Numbered from the stretch's first letter, positions 1-9,855 are shown. The stretch is 64,000 nt of DNA from Sphingomonadales bacterium (GCA_004173185.1 SEFZ01000005.1:1-64000), one strand, 5' to 3'. The notes: generated from the sequence alone by a model not told the origin. A program made the numbers and translations.

Positions 1-3
1 CCC

Positions 4-1362
4 ATGATACTCACCCCCGCCCGATCCGCCGAGACGCGCCGCATCCTCGCGCTGGCATGGCCGGTGATGCTGACCAGCCTCAATTGGACGCTGATCCAGC
101 TGACCGACATCGTGATGCTCGGCTGGACCGGCACCGACCAAGTCGCCCAGTTCGGCGCGAGTCGCACCTTGCTGTTCGTCGTCATCATGGTCGGGCTGGG
201 CTCGCTCACCGGAATCCTCGTCCACGCCTCGCGCATCGACGGTGCAGGCGAGGCCGAAAAGACCGGCGCGGTGCTCCATCAGGGGCTGGTGGTCGCCAGC
301 ACGATCGGTCTTTCGGTTGCGGCGATACTGTATCTGTTCGCGTTCCCGATGCTCACCGCAATCGGCGTGGCGCCGGCGATCGTCCCCGGTGCGGCACGCG
401 TGGTCGAGATCATCGCGCTCGGCTTTCCGCTGACCCTGATCAACATCGCCGCCGCTTTCTTCCTCGAAGGGGTCAGCCGCCCGCGCCGCGTGATGGTGGT
501 CAACCTCGCGATCCTGCCGCTTCATGCGCTGCTGGCTTATGCCTGGTCCGGCGGGCATTTCGGCTTTCCCGCCTGGGGCGCGGAGGGCGCCGCCTGGGCG
601 ACAACGGCAGCGGCTGGGCTGAACGCGGCGATGATGGTCGGCGCGGCCTGGACCCTGCCCGACGCCCGCGCGCGCGGCATTCGTGCCATCAGTGCCCTTC
701 TTCGCCGCGATACGTTGCTCGGCGCATTGGCATTGCTCGGTTTCGGGATCATGCCGGCTTTGGCCTCAGGACTGGAACTTGCCGGATTCTCGGTGCTGAT
801 CTCGCTCTCTACCCAATTGGGCGACGCCACGGCGCATGCCTTTGCGATCGTCTTCTCGGTTCACAATCTCACCTTCGGCGTCGCGCTGGGGCTGGGGTCG
901 GCGGCCGGGGTGCGCGTTGGCAACGCGATTGGCGAGGGTAATCCGGGTCAGGCGATCCCGCGCACGCTGATCGCCGCAATGCTGGCGGCAGCGGCCACAG
1001 GGGGTCTCGCTTTCCTCGCGCTGATTGCCGCGCCGATCCTCATTGACGCCTTCCCGGCGACGCAGGCAGTCCACATATTGGCGCTTTCGATGCTGCCGCT
1101 CTGGGTGCCCTTCATCCTGTTTGACGGGATTCAGATCGTCCTGGTCTATGCGCTGCGCTCACTCGGCGATCAGGTGATCACCGGGATAAACTCTATCCTG
1201 TCTTATTTCGTGATCACCGGCGGCATGGGCTATTGGCTCGTCCATAGCGGCTGGGGTGCGAACGGACTCGTGCTTGCCTCAGGCGTCGGGATGATCGCCG
1301 CCGCGCTCTTGCACGGCGCGCGCTTCTGGCAGGTCAGCCGCCGATTTCGCTCGCAAAGCTAA
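4..1362 (+). CDS. MATE family efflux transporter
   Basis: The 452-residue protein is almost entirely hydrophobic with about twelve membrane segments, the usual size for the MATE (NorM/DinF) family of cation-coupled drug and metabolite antiporters of the inner membrane. Family-like stretches are WPVMLTSLNWTLIQLTDIVM near the N-terminus and the repeated second half that begins around residue 240. The start at base 4 gives a normal N-terminus, so the gene looks complete although it abuts the window edge. Its last 29 bases overlap the 3' end of the convergent zinc-ribbon gene. The substrate cannot be told from sequence. Confidence 0.9.
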   Translation: MILTPARSAETRRILALAWPVMLTSLNWTLIQLTDIVMLGWTGTDQVAQFGASRTLLFVVIMVGLGSLTGILVHASRIDGAGEAEKTGAVLHQGLVVASTIGLSVAAILYLFAFPMLTAIGVAPAIVPGAARVVEIIALGFPLTLINIAAAFFLEGVSRPRRVMVVNLAILPLHALLAYAWSGGHFGFPAWGAEGAAWATTAAAGLNAAMMVGAAWTLPDARARGIRAISALLRRDTLLGALALLGFGIMPALASGLELAGFSVLISLSTQLGDATAHAFAIVFSVHNLTFGVALGLGSAAGVRVGNAIGEGNPGQAIPRTLIAAMLAAAATGGLAFLALIAAPILIDAFPATQAVHILALSMLPLWVPFILFDGIQIVLVYALRSLGDQVITGINSILSYFVITGGMGYWLVHSGWGANGLVLASGVGMIAAALLHGARFWQVSRRFRSQS

Positions 1363-2056
1363 GCTCGACCACTTTCGCATTGGCCGGCACATCGAGCTTG
1401 GCAGAGTTGAATTCGATCGCGCCTTTCGGGCCGAGATCGCGCGTCTGCGGGGTGATCCGCCACGAATAGACCAGCCGATCCTGCTGATCGCGCAGTTCCA
1501 CCCGGATATCGGGCACATGCTGCTTGTCGCCGGTGGGGTTCACCACCTTGCCCGAGACCGCGAACAACTCGCTGCCGCTCGGCATCGTGCGCAGTTCGAC
1601 ATTCTTGTCAGTGAAGCGCAGCGGCGTTTCTGCCGCAGTGCCGATACCGAGACCCAATTGCGCGGCGATGCCCGGCGCGCCCGAATAGAGGATCGCACCC
1701 GTGCCGAGCAGCATCGAAAAGCCCGCAACGAATGCGGCTGCGGTCCAGCGCTTGGCGGGATTGCGGCGCGGCTTGAACGGGGGCTGCGGCGCGAACGGAT
1801 CATATTCGGGGGCCGGTGCGGCGGCGCTGTGGACCGATGCGTCTTCGAAGGTGCGGGCAGGCTCTCGCCTCGGCGACGGCGGCGATGCCATCGGCGCGCC
1901 ATCGCTCGGCGAAGCGCGCGTCGCCAGATCGAGGACCACCGGCGCCTGGAACCAGCTATGCTTGCAGCTTGCACAGCGCACCGTGCGTCCGTCCGCGCCA
2001 ATGGCGCTATCGGGGACCAGATACCGCGTACGGCACTCGCTACACTCTAGGATCAT
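1334..2056 (-). CDS. MJ0042-type zinc-ribbon, DUF3426-like membrane protein
   Basis: The 240-residue protein opens with a zinc ribbon (Cys5, Cys8, Cys28, Cys31), followed by a proline- and alanine-rich linker (about 40-100), one transmembrane helix (about 105-125) and a C-terminal beta-rich domain like DUF3426. Such proteins are common next to ftsEX in alphaproteobacteria and have no firmly known function. The ribbon faces the cytoplasm if topology is as predicted and the C-terminal domain the periplasm. The gene is divergent from ftsE and converges on the MATE gene, overlapping it by 29 bases. Confidence 0.8.
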   Translation of the reverse strand: MILECSECRTRYLVPDSAIGADGRTVRCASCKHSWFQAPVVLDLATRASPSDGAPMASPPSPRREPARTFEDASVHSAAAPAPEYDPFAPQPPFKPRRNPAKRWTAAAFVAGFSMLLGTGAILYSGAPGIAAQLGLGIGTAAETPLRFTDKNVELRTMPSGSELFAVSGKVVNPTGDKQHVPDIRVELRDQQDRLVYSWRITPQTRDLGPKGAIEFNSAKLDVPANAKVVELSFASEIGG

Positions 2057-2179
2057 CTAAGCGTCTCACCCGTCCGGCCACAAATCAGCTGGCACGTGAC
2101 AGATTCTAGACGCTTCGAATCGGCGCCACAAGATGCCCGCCTGCTTGAGCAAGACAATCCTGTGTGCAATGGCTGGCGC

Positions 2180-2884
2180 ATGGCCAGCATCGTGCAATTC
2201 GAGAATGTCGGACTGCGCTATGGCACGGGCGCGGAGACATTGTCCGACATCTCCATGTCGCTCAATTCGGGCGCCTTCTATTTCCTCACTGGACCATCGG
2301 GCGCGGGCAAGACCTCGTTGCTCAAGATGCTCTATCTCGCCAAGCGCCCGACGCGCGGCGTGATCCGGCTGTTCGGCGAGGATGCGGGCGCGCTTCCCCG
2401 TTCGCGCCTGCCCGGTTTTCGCCGCCGTATCGGCGTGGTGTTTCAGGATTTCCGGCTGGTCCCGCATCTTTCGGCCTATGATAATATCGCCCTGCCCCTG
2501 CGCGTTGCCGGGGTCCATGAGAACGACATCGAGGCGCCGGTGCGCGAGATGCTCGCCTGGGTGGGGCTCACCGATCGGGGCAAGGCCAAGCCGCCGACGC
2601 TTTCGGGTGGCGAGCAGCAGCGCATCGCCATTGCCCGCGCAGTGATCGGCCGCCCCGAAATCCTCGTCGCCGACGAGCCGACCGGCAATGTCGATCCCGA
2701 TATGGCCGAGCGGCTGCTCCATCTGTTCGATTCGCTTAACCGGCTCGGCACTACGGTGGTGGTCGCCACGCACGATTTCCATCTGCTCAATCGCATCCCG
2801 AACGCGCACATGATGCGGCTGGAGAAGGGCCGGTTGAACGACCCCACCGGCGCGCTGCGCAACCCGCCCGGGGGCGGCTCGTGA
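2180..2884 (+). CDS. ftsE: cell division ATP-binding protein FtsE
   Basis: This is an ABC ATPase of 234 residues with Walker A GPSGAGKT at 38-45, the signature LSGGEQQR, and Walker B ILVADEP followed by the D-loop. FtsE pairs with FtsX at the divisome to control peptidoglycan hydrolases. The ATG at 2180 gives a standard N-terminus (MASIVQFENV); an in-frame GTG at 2096 would add 28 atypical residues, so I reject it. The stop codon overlaps the GTG of ftsX, which supports co-translation. Confidence 0.93.
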   Translation: MASIVQFENVGLRYGTGAETLSDISMSLNSGAFYFLTGPSGAGKTSLLKMLYLAKRPTRGVIRLFGEDAGALPRSRLPGFRRRIGVVFQDFRLVPHLSAYDNIALPLRVAGVHENDIEAPVREMLAWVGLTDRGKAKPPTLSGGEQQRIAIARAVIGRPEILVADEPTGNVDPDMAERLLHLFDSLNRLGTTVVVATHDFHLLNRIPNAHMMRLEKGRLNDPTGALRNPPGGGS

Positions 2885-3765
2885 AGTTCAGCCTCCATCC
2901 CAACGCGCCCGATCGCCGCTTGCTCGATGAGAGTCGGCGCACGCGCGCAATGACGTGGATCATGGCGATCATGCTGTTCCTAACTGTGCTTGCCGGCGCG
3001 CTGGGGCTGGGCATGTTCACGGCGACGTCACAGCTCGACCGCCAATTGGCCGGGCGGCTGACCGTCCAGATTGTCGAGCCCAATGCGCAGATTCGCGATC
3101 AACAGGCCGCAGCAATGGTCACAGCGCTCGGCAAAGTGCCCGGCGTTACCCGCGCATCCGAAGCCGATCGCGCCCGTCTGGCCGAATTGCTCAAGCCGTG
3201 GCTCGGCGATGCCGGGCTCGATCCCGATCTGCCAATGCCTGCGATGATCGATGTCGAGATGCGCGGCGGTGATGTGAACGCAGTTGAGCAGGCGGCACGC
3301 GCCGTCGATCCCAATGCGCGGATCGATCGCCACGCGCAGTGGCTCGCGCCGGTGCGCAGCTTCATGTCGACGATGAGTTGGTTCGCACTCAGCCTGATGC
3401 TGCTGATCGCCACCGCGACCGCTGCGGTGGTGCTACTCGCCGCGCGCTCGGGGCTTGATACGCACCGCGACACGATCGAAGTGCTCCATATGCTGGGCTC
3501 GACCGATCTCCAGATCGCCCGGCTGTTCCAGCGGCGAATCGCCTTTGACACCTTGTTCGGCGGGCTGCTCGGCTGTGCGGCGGCGATGGGCGTGGTGTGG
3601 TTCCTGCAATCGCGGATGGGCGCGCTCGGCTCCGAAATGCTGAGCGGCGTCGCGCTTCAGCAGCGCGACTGGTTCCTGTTGCTCCTGCTCCCCATCGGCT
3701 TCGCGCTGCTCGCCACCCTTGCGGCGCGCACTTCCGTGCTTCGCGCTTTGGGCAAGACGTTGTGA
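2881..3765 (+). CDS. ftsX: cell division permease FtsX
   Basis: The 294-residue protein has the FtsX layout: a cytoplasmic N-terminus, a first membrane helix (about 25-50), a periplasmic loop of roughly 110 residues, and three C-terminal helices. It is the transmembrane partner of FtsE. The GTG start lies inside the ftsE stop region (GTGA overlap), and the stop overlaps the GTG of the next gene in the same way, so the three genes form one translationally coupled unit. Sequence conservation in FtsX is low, but the position after ftsE makes the call firm. Confidence 0.9.
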   Translation: MKFSLHPNAPDRRLLDESRRTRAMTWIMAIMLFLTVLAGALGLGMFTATSQLDRQLAGRLTVQIVEPNAQIRDQQAAAMVTALGKVPGVTRASEADRARLAELLKPWLGDAGLDPDLPMPAMIDVEMRGGDVNAVEQAARAVDPNARIDRHAQWLAPVRSFMSTMSWFALSLMLLIATATAAVVLLAARSGLDTHRDTIEVLHMLGSTDLQIARLFQRRIAFDTLFGGLLGCAAAMGVVWFLQSRMGALGSEMLSGVALQQRDWFLLLLLPIGFALLATLAARTSVLRALGKTL

Positions 3766-4292
3766 TCTGGCGAATTCCCCTGTTGGTGCTGATCGCCTGG
3801 GCGCTCGGTTTCGCAGCGTTCATGCTGTCGCTCGGCAAGCCGCTCGCGGATCGCAAGACTGACGGGATCGTCGTGGTGACCGGCGGGCCAGGGCGGATCG
3901 ACCGTGGCCTCGAGGTGCTGCGCGCAGGCGATGCGAAGCGCTTGCTGGTCAGCGGCGTCGATCCCGATGTCCGCCCCGGCGAATTCGCCGCCCAGTACAA
4001 GATCGACCGCAGGCTTTTTGCCAGTTCGATCGATCTCGGCTGGCAGGCAGTCGATACGCGCTCTAACGCGGACGAGACTTCCAAATGGGTCGAGCGTCAC
4101 AAATACAAAACCGTGCGGCTGGTCACTTCGGACTGGCATATGCCGCGCGCCAAGCTCGAGCTGTCGCACCAATTGCCGGACGTCGAAATCGTCGGGGACG
4201 GCGTAGCCAGCCATCCGGGCTTCGGCATGCTCTTCCGCGAATATCACAAATATCTGGTGCGCCGTTTCGCATTGCTGGTCGGCGCGGGCTGA
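3762..4292 (+). CDS. YdcF/SanA-like (DUF218) protein
   Basis: A protein of 176 residues that begins with a single N-terminal membrane helix (IPLLVLIAWALGFAAFML) and continues into a DUF218 domain with the motif TDGIVVVTGGPGRIDRG. ElyC, SanA and YdcF of this family are linked to envelope integrity and possibly to lipid-carrier metabolism, but the reaction is unknown. The start is the GTG at 3762, inside the ftsX stop; upstream in-frame starts would run back through ftsX. The stop TGA overlaps the ATG of the acyltransferase gene. Confidence 0.82.
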   Translation: MIWRIPLLVLIAWALGFAAFMLSLGKPLADRKTDGIVVVTGGPGRIDRGLEVLRAGDAKRLLVSGVDPDVRPGEFAAQYKIDRRLFASSIDLGWQAVDTRSNADETSKWVERHKYKTVRLVTSDWHMPRAKLELSHQLPDVEIVGDGVASHPGFGMLFREYHKYLVRRFALLVGAG

Positions 4293-5017
4293 TGCTGCTC
4301 CTGCGCAACATCGTTTTTTCGATCGTCTTTTACGGCGGTTCGATCCCGATCGTACTGCTCGCGCCGGTATCGGGCCTGTTCGGCGCGAAGCCGCTCCGCC
4401 GTCATTGCGACGGCTGGGCCGCCTATATGCTGTGGTGCGCCCGCTGGATCATGGGAATCCATGTCCGCATCGAAGGCGAAATGCCGACAAGCCCGGTATT
4501 CTTCGCTGCCAAGCATGAGAGCAATTTCGAAGCGATCGACCTTACCCGCCGGCTGGGTGCCCCTGCCCCGGTGATGAAGCGCGAGCTGACCAAGATCCCG
4601 GTCTGGGGCTGGGCCGCGCAGAAATATGGCGGCATCGTCGCCGATCGCGCCGCCAGTGCAGCCGCGCTGCGATCGATGATGCGCGACGCGGCTATCGCCA
4701 AGGCCGAGGGCCGATCGGTACTGATCTTCCCCGAAGGCACCCGCACCTTGCCCGGCGATAGCCCCGAAATCCGCTCAGGCTTTGCCGGCCTGTATCGGAT
4801 ACTCGGATTGCCGGTGGTGCCGATCGCGGTGAAGAGCGGGCATGTCTGGCCGCGAAAAGGCCTGAAACATCCCGGTACCGTGGTGTTCTCGTTTGGCGAA
4901 CCGATCCCGCCCGGCTTGCCCCGTCCGGAGATCGAGGCGCGGGTCTATGAAGCGATCAACAAGCTCAACAGCGCTGCGGAAGCAGACGCCCAGAGCCAGA
5001 TACCGGATCGCTCGTAA
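4292..5017 (+). CDS. lysophospholipid acyltransferase (PlsC-type)
   Basis: The 241-residue protein has an N-terminal membrane anchor, an acyltransferase catalytic block around residues 72-82 and the substrate-binding FPEGTR motif near 148. It probably acylates 1-acyl-glycerol-3-phosphate in phospholipid synthesis. The catalytic motif reads H75-ESNF-E80, that is HX4E rather than the classic HX4D. From general familiarity such a replacement occurs in some PlsC-like proteins, so it does not by itself mean inactivity. The ATG at 4292 overlaps the upstream stop (TGATG), making this the last gene of the ftsEX unit. Confidence 0.87.
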   Translation: MLLLRNIVFSIVFYGGSIPIVLLAPVSGLFGAKPLRRHCDGWAAYMLWCARWIMGIHVRIEGEMPTSPVFFAAKHESNFEAIDLTRRLGAPAPVMKRELTKIPVWGWAAQKYGGIVADRAASAAALRSMMRDAAIAKAEGRSVLIFPEGTRTLPGDSPEIRSGFAGLYRILGLPVVPIAVKSGHVWPRKGLKHPGTVVFSFGEPIPPGLPRPEIEARVYEAINKLNSAAEADAQSQIPDRS

Positions 5018-5050
5018 CCTTGGGTCCCTGCGTCCGCAGGAGAACCGGCA

Positions 5051-5959
5051 CTATTCGTGGCTGCGCCCGAAATCGGGTGCGGCATCGTCCTGGCCCTGTT
5101 CGATGATATTGCGGCGGACCGCGCGGGTGCGGCTGAACAGCTCGAACAATTCGTCGCCCTTGCCCCAGCGAATCGCTCGCTGGAGCGCGCTAAGGTCCTC
5201 GGAGAAGCGCTGGAGCATTTCCAGCACGCCTTCGCGATTGGCGAGGAACACGTCGCGCCACATCGTCGGATCCGATGCCGCGATGCGGGTGAAGTCGCGA
5301 AAACCACCCGCGGAATATTTGATCACCTCGGAAGCGGTGACTTCTTCCAGATCCGACGCGGTGCCGACGATGGTATAAGCGATCAGATGCGGCAAATGGC
5401 TGGTGATCGCGAGCACGCGATCATGATGCGCCGGTGCCATCGTCTCGATATCGGCACCGAGACGCTTCCAGAACTCGCCGACACGCTCGATCGCCAGCGG
5501 ATCGGTGCCCTCGGGCGGGGTCACGATGCACCAGCGATGGCGGAACAGCGTCGCGAACCCTGCCTCCGGCCCGCTCTTCTCGGTGCCAGCCACCGGATGC
5601 GCAGGTACGAACACGGCATTGGGCGCGGCGGCCCGCACCGCTTCGATCACGCTTTCCTTGCACGATCCGACATCGCTGAGGATCGCATCGGCGGGCAGGT
5701 CTGCGGCAATCATCGCCGCCGCCTCGCCCATCGCACCCACCGGCACGCAGAGGATCACCAGATCGGCATCAATCACCGCGGCGCCGGGCGTGTCCGCAAC
5801 ATCGTCGCACAACCCAATCCGCACCGCAGTCGCGCGCACTTCGGGGTCGGCGTCATGCCCGGTGACGCGCACGGTCGGCATATATTGCTGCACCGCGCGC
5901 GCGATCGACGAGCCGATCAGGCCCAGTCCGATGACAGTGACGCGGCTGAACGGAAGCAT
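5051..5959 (-). CDS. tyrC: prephenate/arogenate dehydrogenase family protein
   Basis: This 302-residue protein starts with a Rossmann fold (VIGLGLIGSSIARAV) and continues into the all-helical dimerisation domain of the TyrA/TyrC family, including the HPVAGTEKSG motif that binds prephenate or arogenate. It makes a tyrosine precursor by NAD(P)-dependent oxidative decarboxylation. Its ATG overlaps the stop of hisC, and this hisC-tyrC pair is common in alphaproteobacteria, where the aminotransferase can also act on aromatic substrates. Whether prephenate or arogenate is preferred cannot be read from the sequence. Confidence 0.9.
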   Translation of the reverse strand: MLPFSRVTVIGLGLIGSSIARAVQQYMPTVRVTGHDADPEVRATAVRIGLCDDVADTPGAAVIDADLVILCVPVGAMGEAAAMIAADLPADAILSDVGSCKESVIEAVRAAAPNAVFVPAHPVAGTEKSGPEAGFATLFRHRWCIVTPPEGTDPLAIERVGEFWKRLGADIETMAPAHHDRVLAITSHLPHLIAYTIVGTASDLEEVTASEVIKYSAGGFRDFTRIAASDPTMWRDVFLANREGVLEMLQRFSEDLSALQRAIRWGKGDELFELFSRTRAVRRNIIEQGQDDAAPDFGRSHE

Positions 5960-7053
5960 CAGGCCCCCACGATCCGGCGCAGAGCTTCGGTGAGGCCGCG
6001 AATCTCTTCCTCGGTGCCGATGGTGATGCGCAGGCCGTGCGGAAGCCCCTGCCCTGGCAGCCAGCGGACGATATAGCCCGCTTCCATCAGCGCCTTGTAC
6101 GCAGTCTCGCCAGTCACTTCGCCTTCGAACAATACGAGCTGGAAGTTCGCCTTGGAAGGCACTGCGCGCAGGCCCTTATTGCCCATCGACTCGATCTGCT
6201 CTGCAAACCATGTCCGCCATTTGGCGTTGTGGCTGTAGCTATGCTGGACAAAATCCTTGTCGCCGAGCGCGGCGATCGCCGCCCGGCTCGCACCGATCCC
6301 GAACGCGAAGGGCGCGCGGATACGGTGCATCGCCGCGATCACATCCGGATGGCCATAGCCCCAGCCGATCCGCTCCGACGCCAGCCCGAAAATCTTCGAG
6401 AAGGTCCGCGTGACCAGCACGTTGGGCTGGGTGCGCGCGAGTTCGAGCCCGCCATCATCGTCTTCGGGATCGAGATATTCTGTATAGGCTTGATCGAGCA
6501 CCAGCAGCACATGGCTCGGCAATCCGGCATGCAGCCGCGCAATTTCGGCCTTCGTGCTGTACGTGCCCGTCGGGTTGTTGGGATTGGCGATGAACACGAG
6601 CCGCGTCCGCTCGGTCACCAGCGACAGGATCGTATCGACATCGGTTGCGTAATCGGTGTCGGGCGCCACCACCGGCGTCGCACCCACGCGCCGCGCGGCG
6701 ATATCGTAGACCGCAAAGCCGTAGCGAACATAGATGACCTCATCCCCCGGCCCGGCATACGCGCCGGCCGCGAGATGGAGCACTTCGTCCGATCCGGTGC
6801 CGTGGATGATCCGCGCGGCATCTAGATCATAATGCGCGGCAAGCGCCTCGCGCAGATCATGCGCGCTGGCATCGGGATAGCGCTCAAGCTCTTGTGCGGC
6901 GCCGGCAAAGGCCGCGCGCGCGGCTTCCGGAGTGCCAAAGGGATTCTCGTTCGACGAGAGCTTGGCAGCCTTTTTGCCCGAATCGGTGGTTGCGCGCCCG
7001 GGCACATAAGGCGCGATGGCCATGACCCAGGGCTTTGGTACGGGAGCGTTCAT
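5959..7053 (-). CDS. hisC: histidinol-phosphate aminotransferase (aromatic aminotransferase)
   Basis: A class I/II PLP aminotransferase of 364 residues with the HisC layout, the NPNNPTG loop and the PLP lysine in FSKIFGLASERIGWGYG. The ATG at 7053 (MNAPVPKPWVMAI) is the natural start; longer in-frame versions add basic, low-complexity residues. It may serve histidine synthesis, tyrosine/phenylalanine transamination, or both, because its stop overlaps the start of tyrC. The short gap to the divergent amine oxidase gene must hold both promoters. Confidence 0.9.
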   Translation of the reverse strand: MNAPVPKPWVMAIAPYVPGRATTDSGKKAAKLSSNENPFGTPEAARAAFAGAAQELERYPDASAHDLREALAAHYDLDAARIIHGTGSDEVLHLAAGAYAGPGDEVIYVRYGFAVYDIAARRVGATPVVAPDTDYATDVDTILSLVTERTRLVFIANPNNPTGTYSTKAEIARLHAGLPSHVLLVLDQAYTEYLDPEDDDGGLELARTQPNVLVTRTFSKIFGLASERIGWGYGHPDVIAAMHRIRAPFAFGIGASRAAIAALGDKDFVQHSYSHNAKWRTWFAEQIESMGNKGLRAVPSKANFQLVLFEGEVTGETAYKALMEAGYIVRWLPGQGLPHGLRITIGTEEEIRGLTEALRRIVGA

Positions 7054-7136
7054 GGTCGCGCGGCTTGGCGGAACGGTTACCGGATGGCAAGGGTAGCGCG
7101 CTAAGGCTGACCTCTGATTGGGGTCAAGGAGGGGCA

Positions 7137-8705
7137 ATGCGGGGCAACGGGATGTTCTGGCGCGCGCTGGAAGCGGCGCGGCGGAGCAATATAGCAGCCG
7201 CGGGCGAAGCGCCGCCCGTGCAGCGATCCTTCGCGTCGACGCGCCGTGCATTGCTCAAGGCAATCGCCGCGAGCGGCGCCGCGACGGCAATTCCCCATAC
7301 TGCCTTGGCCCGCACCAGGACGCCGGGCCGAGTCGCGATCGTGGGCGGCGGCATCGCCGGGCTGAGCGCGCTGCATCATCTGCGCGAAGCCGGGGTAGAC
7401 GCCCGCGTTTATGAAGGGCGCAACCGCACCGGCGGACGCATGTTCACCCACAAATCGGGTGCATGGACCTTCGAAGTCGGCGGACAGCTGGTCAACACCG
7501 ACCATTATGACATGCAGGGGCTCGCCAAGCGCTTCGGCGTGGCGCTGGTCGATCGCAAATCCGATCCGCATACTACGCTGACCCTCGCCAATGGGCGCTT
7601 ACTCTCCGAACCCGAACTCGCCGAGGGCCTGCGCGGCATTGCCGGCCAGATCGGCAAGGACGCCGATCTGCTCGACAAGCATCCCGGCCGCATCTCGAAG
7701 GCAATCGATTCGATCTCGATCCACGATTATCTCGAACGCCACAAATCGCTTATCCGCGAACCCTGGGCACGCCAGTTGCTCGATGCGACCAGCCGCACCG
7801 AATATGGCGTGGAGCCCAATCGGGCCTCTGCAATCGGCCTGATCTTCAACCTGCCGACGGTGGATGGCGAGCGCGTCGAAGTGCTGGGGGGTTCGGATGA
7901 GCGCTATGTGATCCAGGGCGGCAGCAGCGCGCTGATCGAAGCGATGTCGGACCATTATGCCGACCGGATCGAGACGGGGAAGCGACTGTCTCGCGTAGAG
8001 CGCCATGGCGCGGGCGTCCGCCTCACCTTCCTCGACGGCACCACCACAGAGGCGGATATGGTGATCGTCACCGTCCCTGCGCCGCTGATGCGCCAGATCG
8101 ATTTCCGCATCCCTTTGCCCGCCGCCTGGCGCGCCTTCATCGCCGAGATGGAGCTCGGGTTTAACGAAAAAGTCCAGTCGGGCACCAACGCCACCCCGTG
8201 GAAAGGTCCGATGGGGATCGGCGGCGAGCTTTGGCAGACCGCAGCCGAAGATGGCTGGGCGCTTGGCTGGGACGGCAGCGTCCATAGCAAGCAAGGCGTC
8301 TCGCCGGTCTGGACCTGGTTCCTCGGCGGCGACGAAGTGGTCGCGGCAGAGGCGCTTGCCCCATCCGCGCTGGCCGCGAAGTTCGCCGCGAGCGCCGCGC
8401 CAGCGATCCCCGGGCTGATCGAAGCCGCCACCGGGCCATTTGCCCGCACCAATTGGCACGCTCAGGCGCTGACGCTGGGCGCCTATGTAAACTACGCCCC
8501 CGGCCAGCTCAGCCGCTTCGCACAACTGCTTTATATCGATTCGGACAATCCGGCCGAGCGGCAGGCTGTGGGCGCCGGTCGCGTCTGGTTTGCCGGCGAG
8601 CATCTGTCCGATGCCTTCCCCGGATATATGAACGGTGCGGCGGAAACCGGCCGGATGGCCGCCGAAGCGATCACCGGCGTGCGCGTAGGCGTGAAGGCCG
8701 CTTGA
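7137..8705 (+). CDS. Tat-exported flavin monoamine oxidase family protein
   Basis: The 522-residue protein carries a twin-arginine signal (STRRALLKAIAAS around residues 36-50), then an FAD Rossmann motif GGGIAGLSALHHLREAG and the GRTGGR-like dinucleotide motif of amine oxidases. The C-terminal FAD motif WFAGEHLSDAFPGYMNGA is intact. The ATG at 7137 has an excellent ribosome site (AGGAGG) seven bases upstream. It probably oxidises an amine or amino acid in the periplasm after folding with FAD in the cytoplasm; the substrate is unknown. Confidence 0.88.
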   Translation: MRGNGMFWRALEAARRSNIAAAGEAPPVQRSFASTRRALLKAIAASGAATAIPHTALARTRTPGRVAIVGGGIAGLSALHHLREAGVDARVYEGRNRTGGRMFTHKSGAWTFEVGGQLVNTDHYDMQGLAKRFGVALVDRKSDPHTTLTLANGRLLSEPELAEGLRGIAGQIGKDADLLDKHPGRISKAIDSISIHDYLERHKSLIREPWARQLLDATSRTEYGVEPNRASAIGLIFNLPTVDGERVEVLGGSDERYVIQGGSSALIEAMSDHYADRIETGKRLSRVERHGAGVRLTFLDGTTTEADMVIVTVPAPLMRQIDFRIPLPAAWRAFIAEMELGFNEKVQSGTNATPWKGPMGIGGELWQTAAEDGWALGWDGSVHSKQGVSPVWTWFLGGDEVVAAEALAPSALAAKFAASAAPAIPGLIEAATGPFARTNWHAQALTLGAYVNYAPGQLSRFAQLLYIDSDNPAERQAVGAGRVWFAGEHLSDAFPGYMNGAAETGRMAAEAITGVRVGVKAA

Positions 8706-8736
8706 ACCGCGGGGCTGTGGCCCCTAGTCCGCAATT

Positions 8737-9855
8737 ATGTCCGACGACGCCCGCTTCGGGCTTGCCCGCACCCTTACACTGCCGGGGCCATTGCGCCTCG
8801 ATGGCGGCGTGCTGCTCTCGCCCGTCGATATTGCCTACGAAACATATGGCATTCTCAACGAAGCCGCCAGCAACGCGATCCTGATCTGCCATGCGCTCAC
8901 TGGCGATCAGCATGTCGCATCAGACCACCCGGTTACCGGCAAGGCTGGCTGGTGGACGCGGATGGTCGGCCCCGGCAAGCCAATCGATACCGACCGCTAT
9001 TTCGTGATCTGTTCGAACGTGCTCGGCAGCTGCCTTGGCTCCTCCGGTCCCGCGAGCATCAATCCGGCGACCAACAAGCCCTGGGCGATGCGCTTCCCGG
9101 TCATCACCATCCGCGACATGGTCCGCGCACAGGCGATGCTGCTCGATCATCTCGGCATCGAGCGGCTGTTCGCAGTCGTCGGCGGATCGATGGGGGGCAT
9201 GCAGGCGCTGAGCTGGGCGGGGACCTTCCCGGAGCGCACCGCCGCCGCCGTCGTCATCGCCAGCGCCGCGCGGCATTCGGCGCAGAATATCGGGTTTCAC
9301 GAAGTCGGCCGCCAAGCGATCATGGCCGATCCGAACTGGCGCGACGGCGCGTATTACGAGGACGGCGCACCACCCTCGGCAGGCTTGGCCGTAGCCCGCA
9401 TGGCGGCGCACATCACGTATCTCTCCGAAGCCGGACTCACCGCCAAATTCGGCCGCAAGCTGCAGGGGCGTGACGCCAAGACCTTTGGATTCGACGCCGA
9501 TTTTCAGGTGGAATCCTATCTGCGCCACCAGGGCATCAGCTTTGTCGAGCGTTTCGACGCCAACTCCTATCTCTACATCACCCGCGCGCTCGATTATTTC
9601 GATCTCGCTGAAGAGCACGGCACGCTCGCCAATGCCTTCAAGGGCTCGACCACGCGCTTCTGCCTCGTCAGCTTCGACACGGACTGGCTCTACCCTACCA
9701 GCGAATCGCGCAGCATCGTCCATGCGCTCAATGCAGCGGGCGCAGCGGCAAGCTTCGTCGAATTGTCATCGCCCTTCGGCCACGACGCCTTCCTGCTCGA
9801 AAGCCCCGAATTGTCGCGCGTAGTCGATGGCTTCCTGCGTGCAGGAATTCGCTGA
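8737..9855 (+). CDS. metX: homoserine O-acetyltransferase (MetX)
   Basis: An alpha/beta hydrolase-fold protein of 372 residues with the nucleophile elbow [12 protein letters not shown], the oxyanion region [10 protein letters not shown], and the C-terminal Asp/His of the triad (SFDTDWLYP and SPFGHDAFL). It acetylates (or in some homologues succinylates) homoserine for methionine synthesis. A small GC-rich hairpin (8711-8724) lies in the 31-base gap before it. The stop overlaps the ATG of the GNAT gene (TGATG), and metW follows. Confidence 0.93.
   Translation: MSDDARFGLARTLTLPGPLRLDGGVLLSPVDIAYETYGILNEAASNAILICHALTGDQHVASDHPVTGKAGWWTRMVGPGKPIDTDRYFVICSNVLGSCLGSSGPASINPATNKPWAMRFPVITIRDMVRAQAMLLDHLGIERLFAVVGGSMGGMQALSWAGTFPERTAAAVVIASAARHSAQNIGFHEVGRQAIMADPNWRDGAYYEDGAPPSAGLAVARMAAHITYLSEAGLTAKFGRKLQGRDAKTFGFDADFQVESYLRHQGISFVERFDANSYLYITRALDYFDLAEEHGTLANAFKGSTTRFCLVSFDTDWLYPTSESRSIVHALNAAGAAASFVELSSPFGHDAFLLESPELSRVVDGFLRAGIR

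Noticed and set aside
8700..8740. SAM-II type riboswitch ahead of metX
   Set aside because: Only 31 bases separate the genes, with a five-pair hairpin and no SAM-II pseudoknot pattern visible; too short for a riboswitch unless it extends into the upstream gene.
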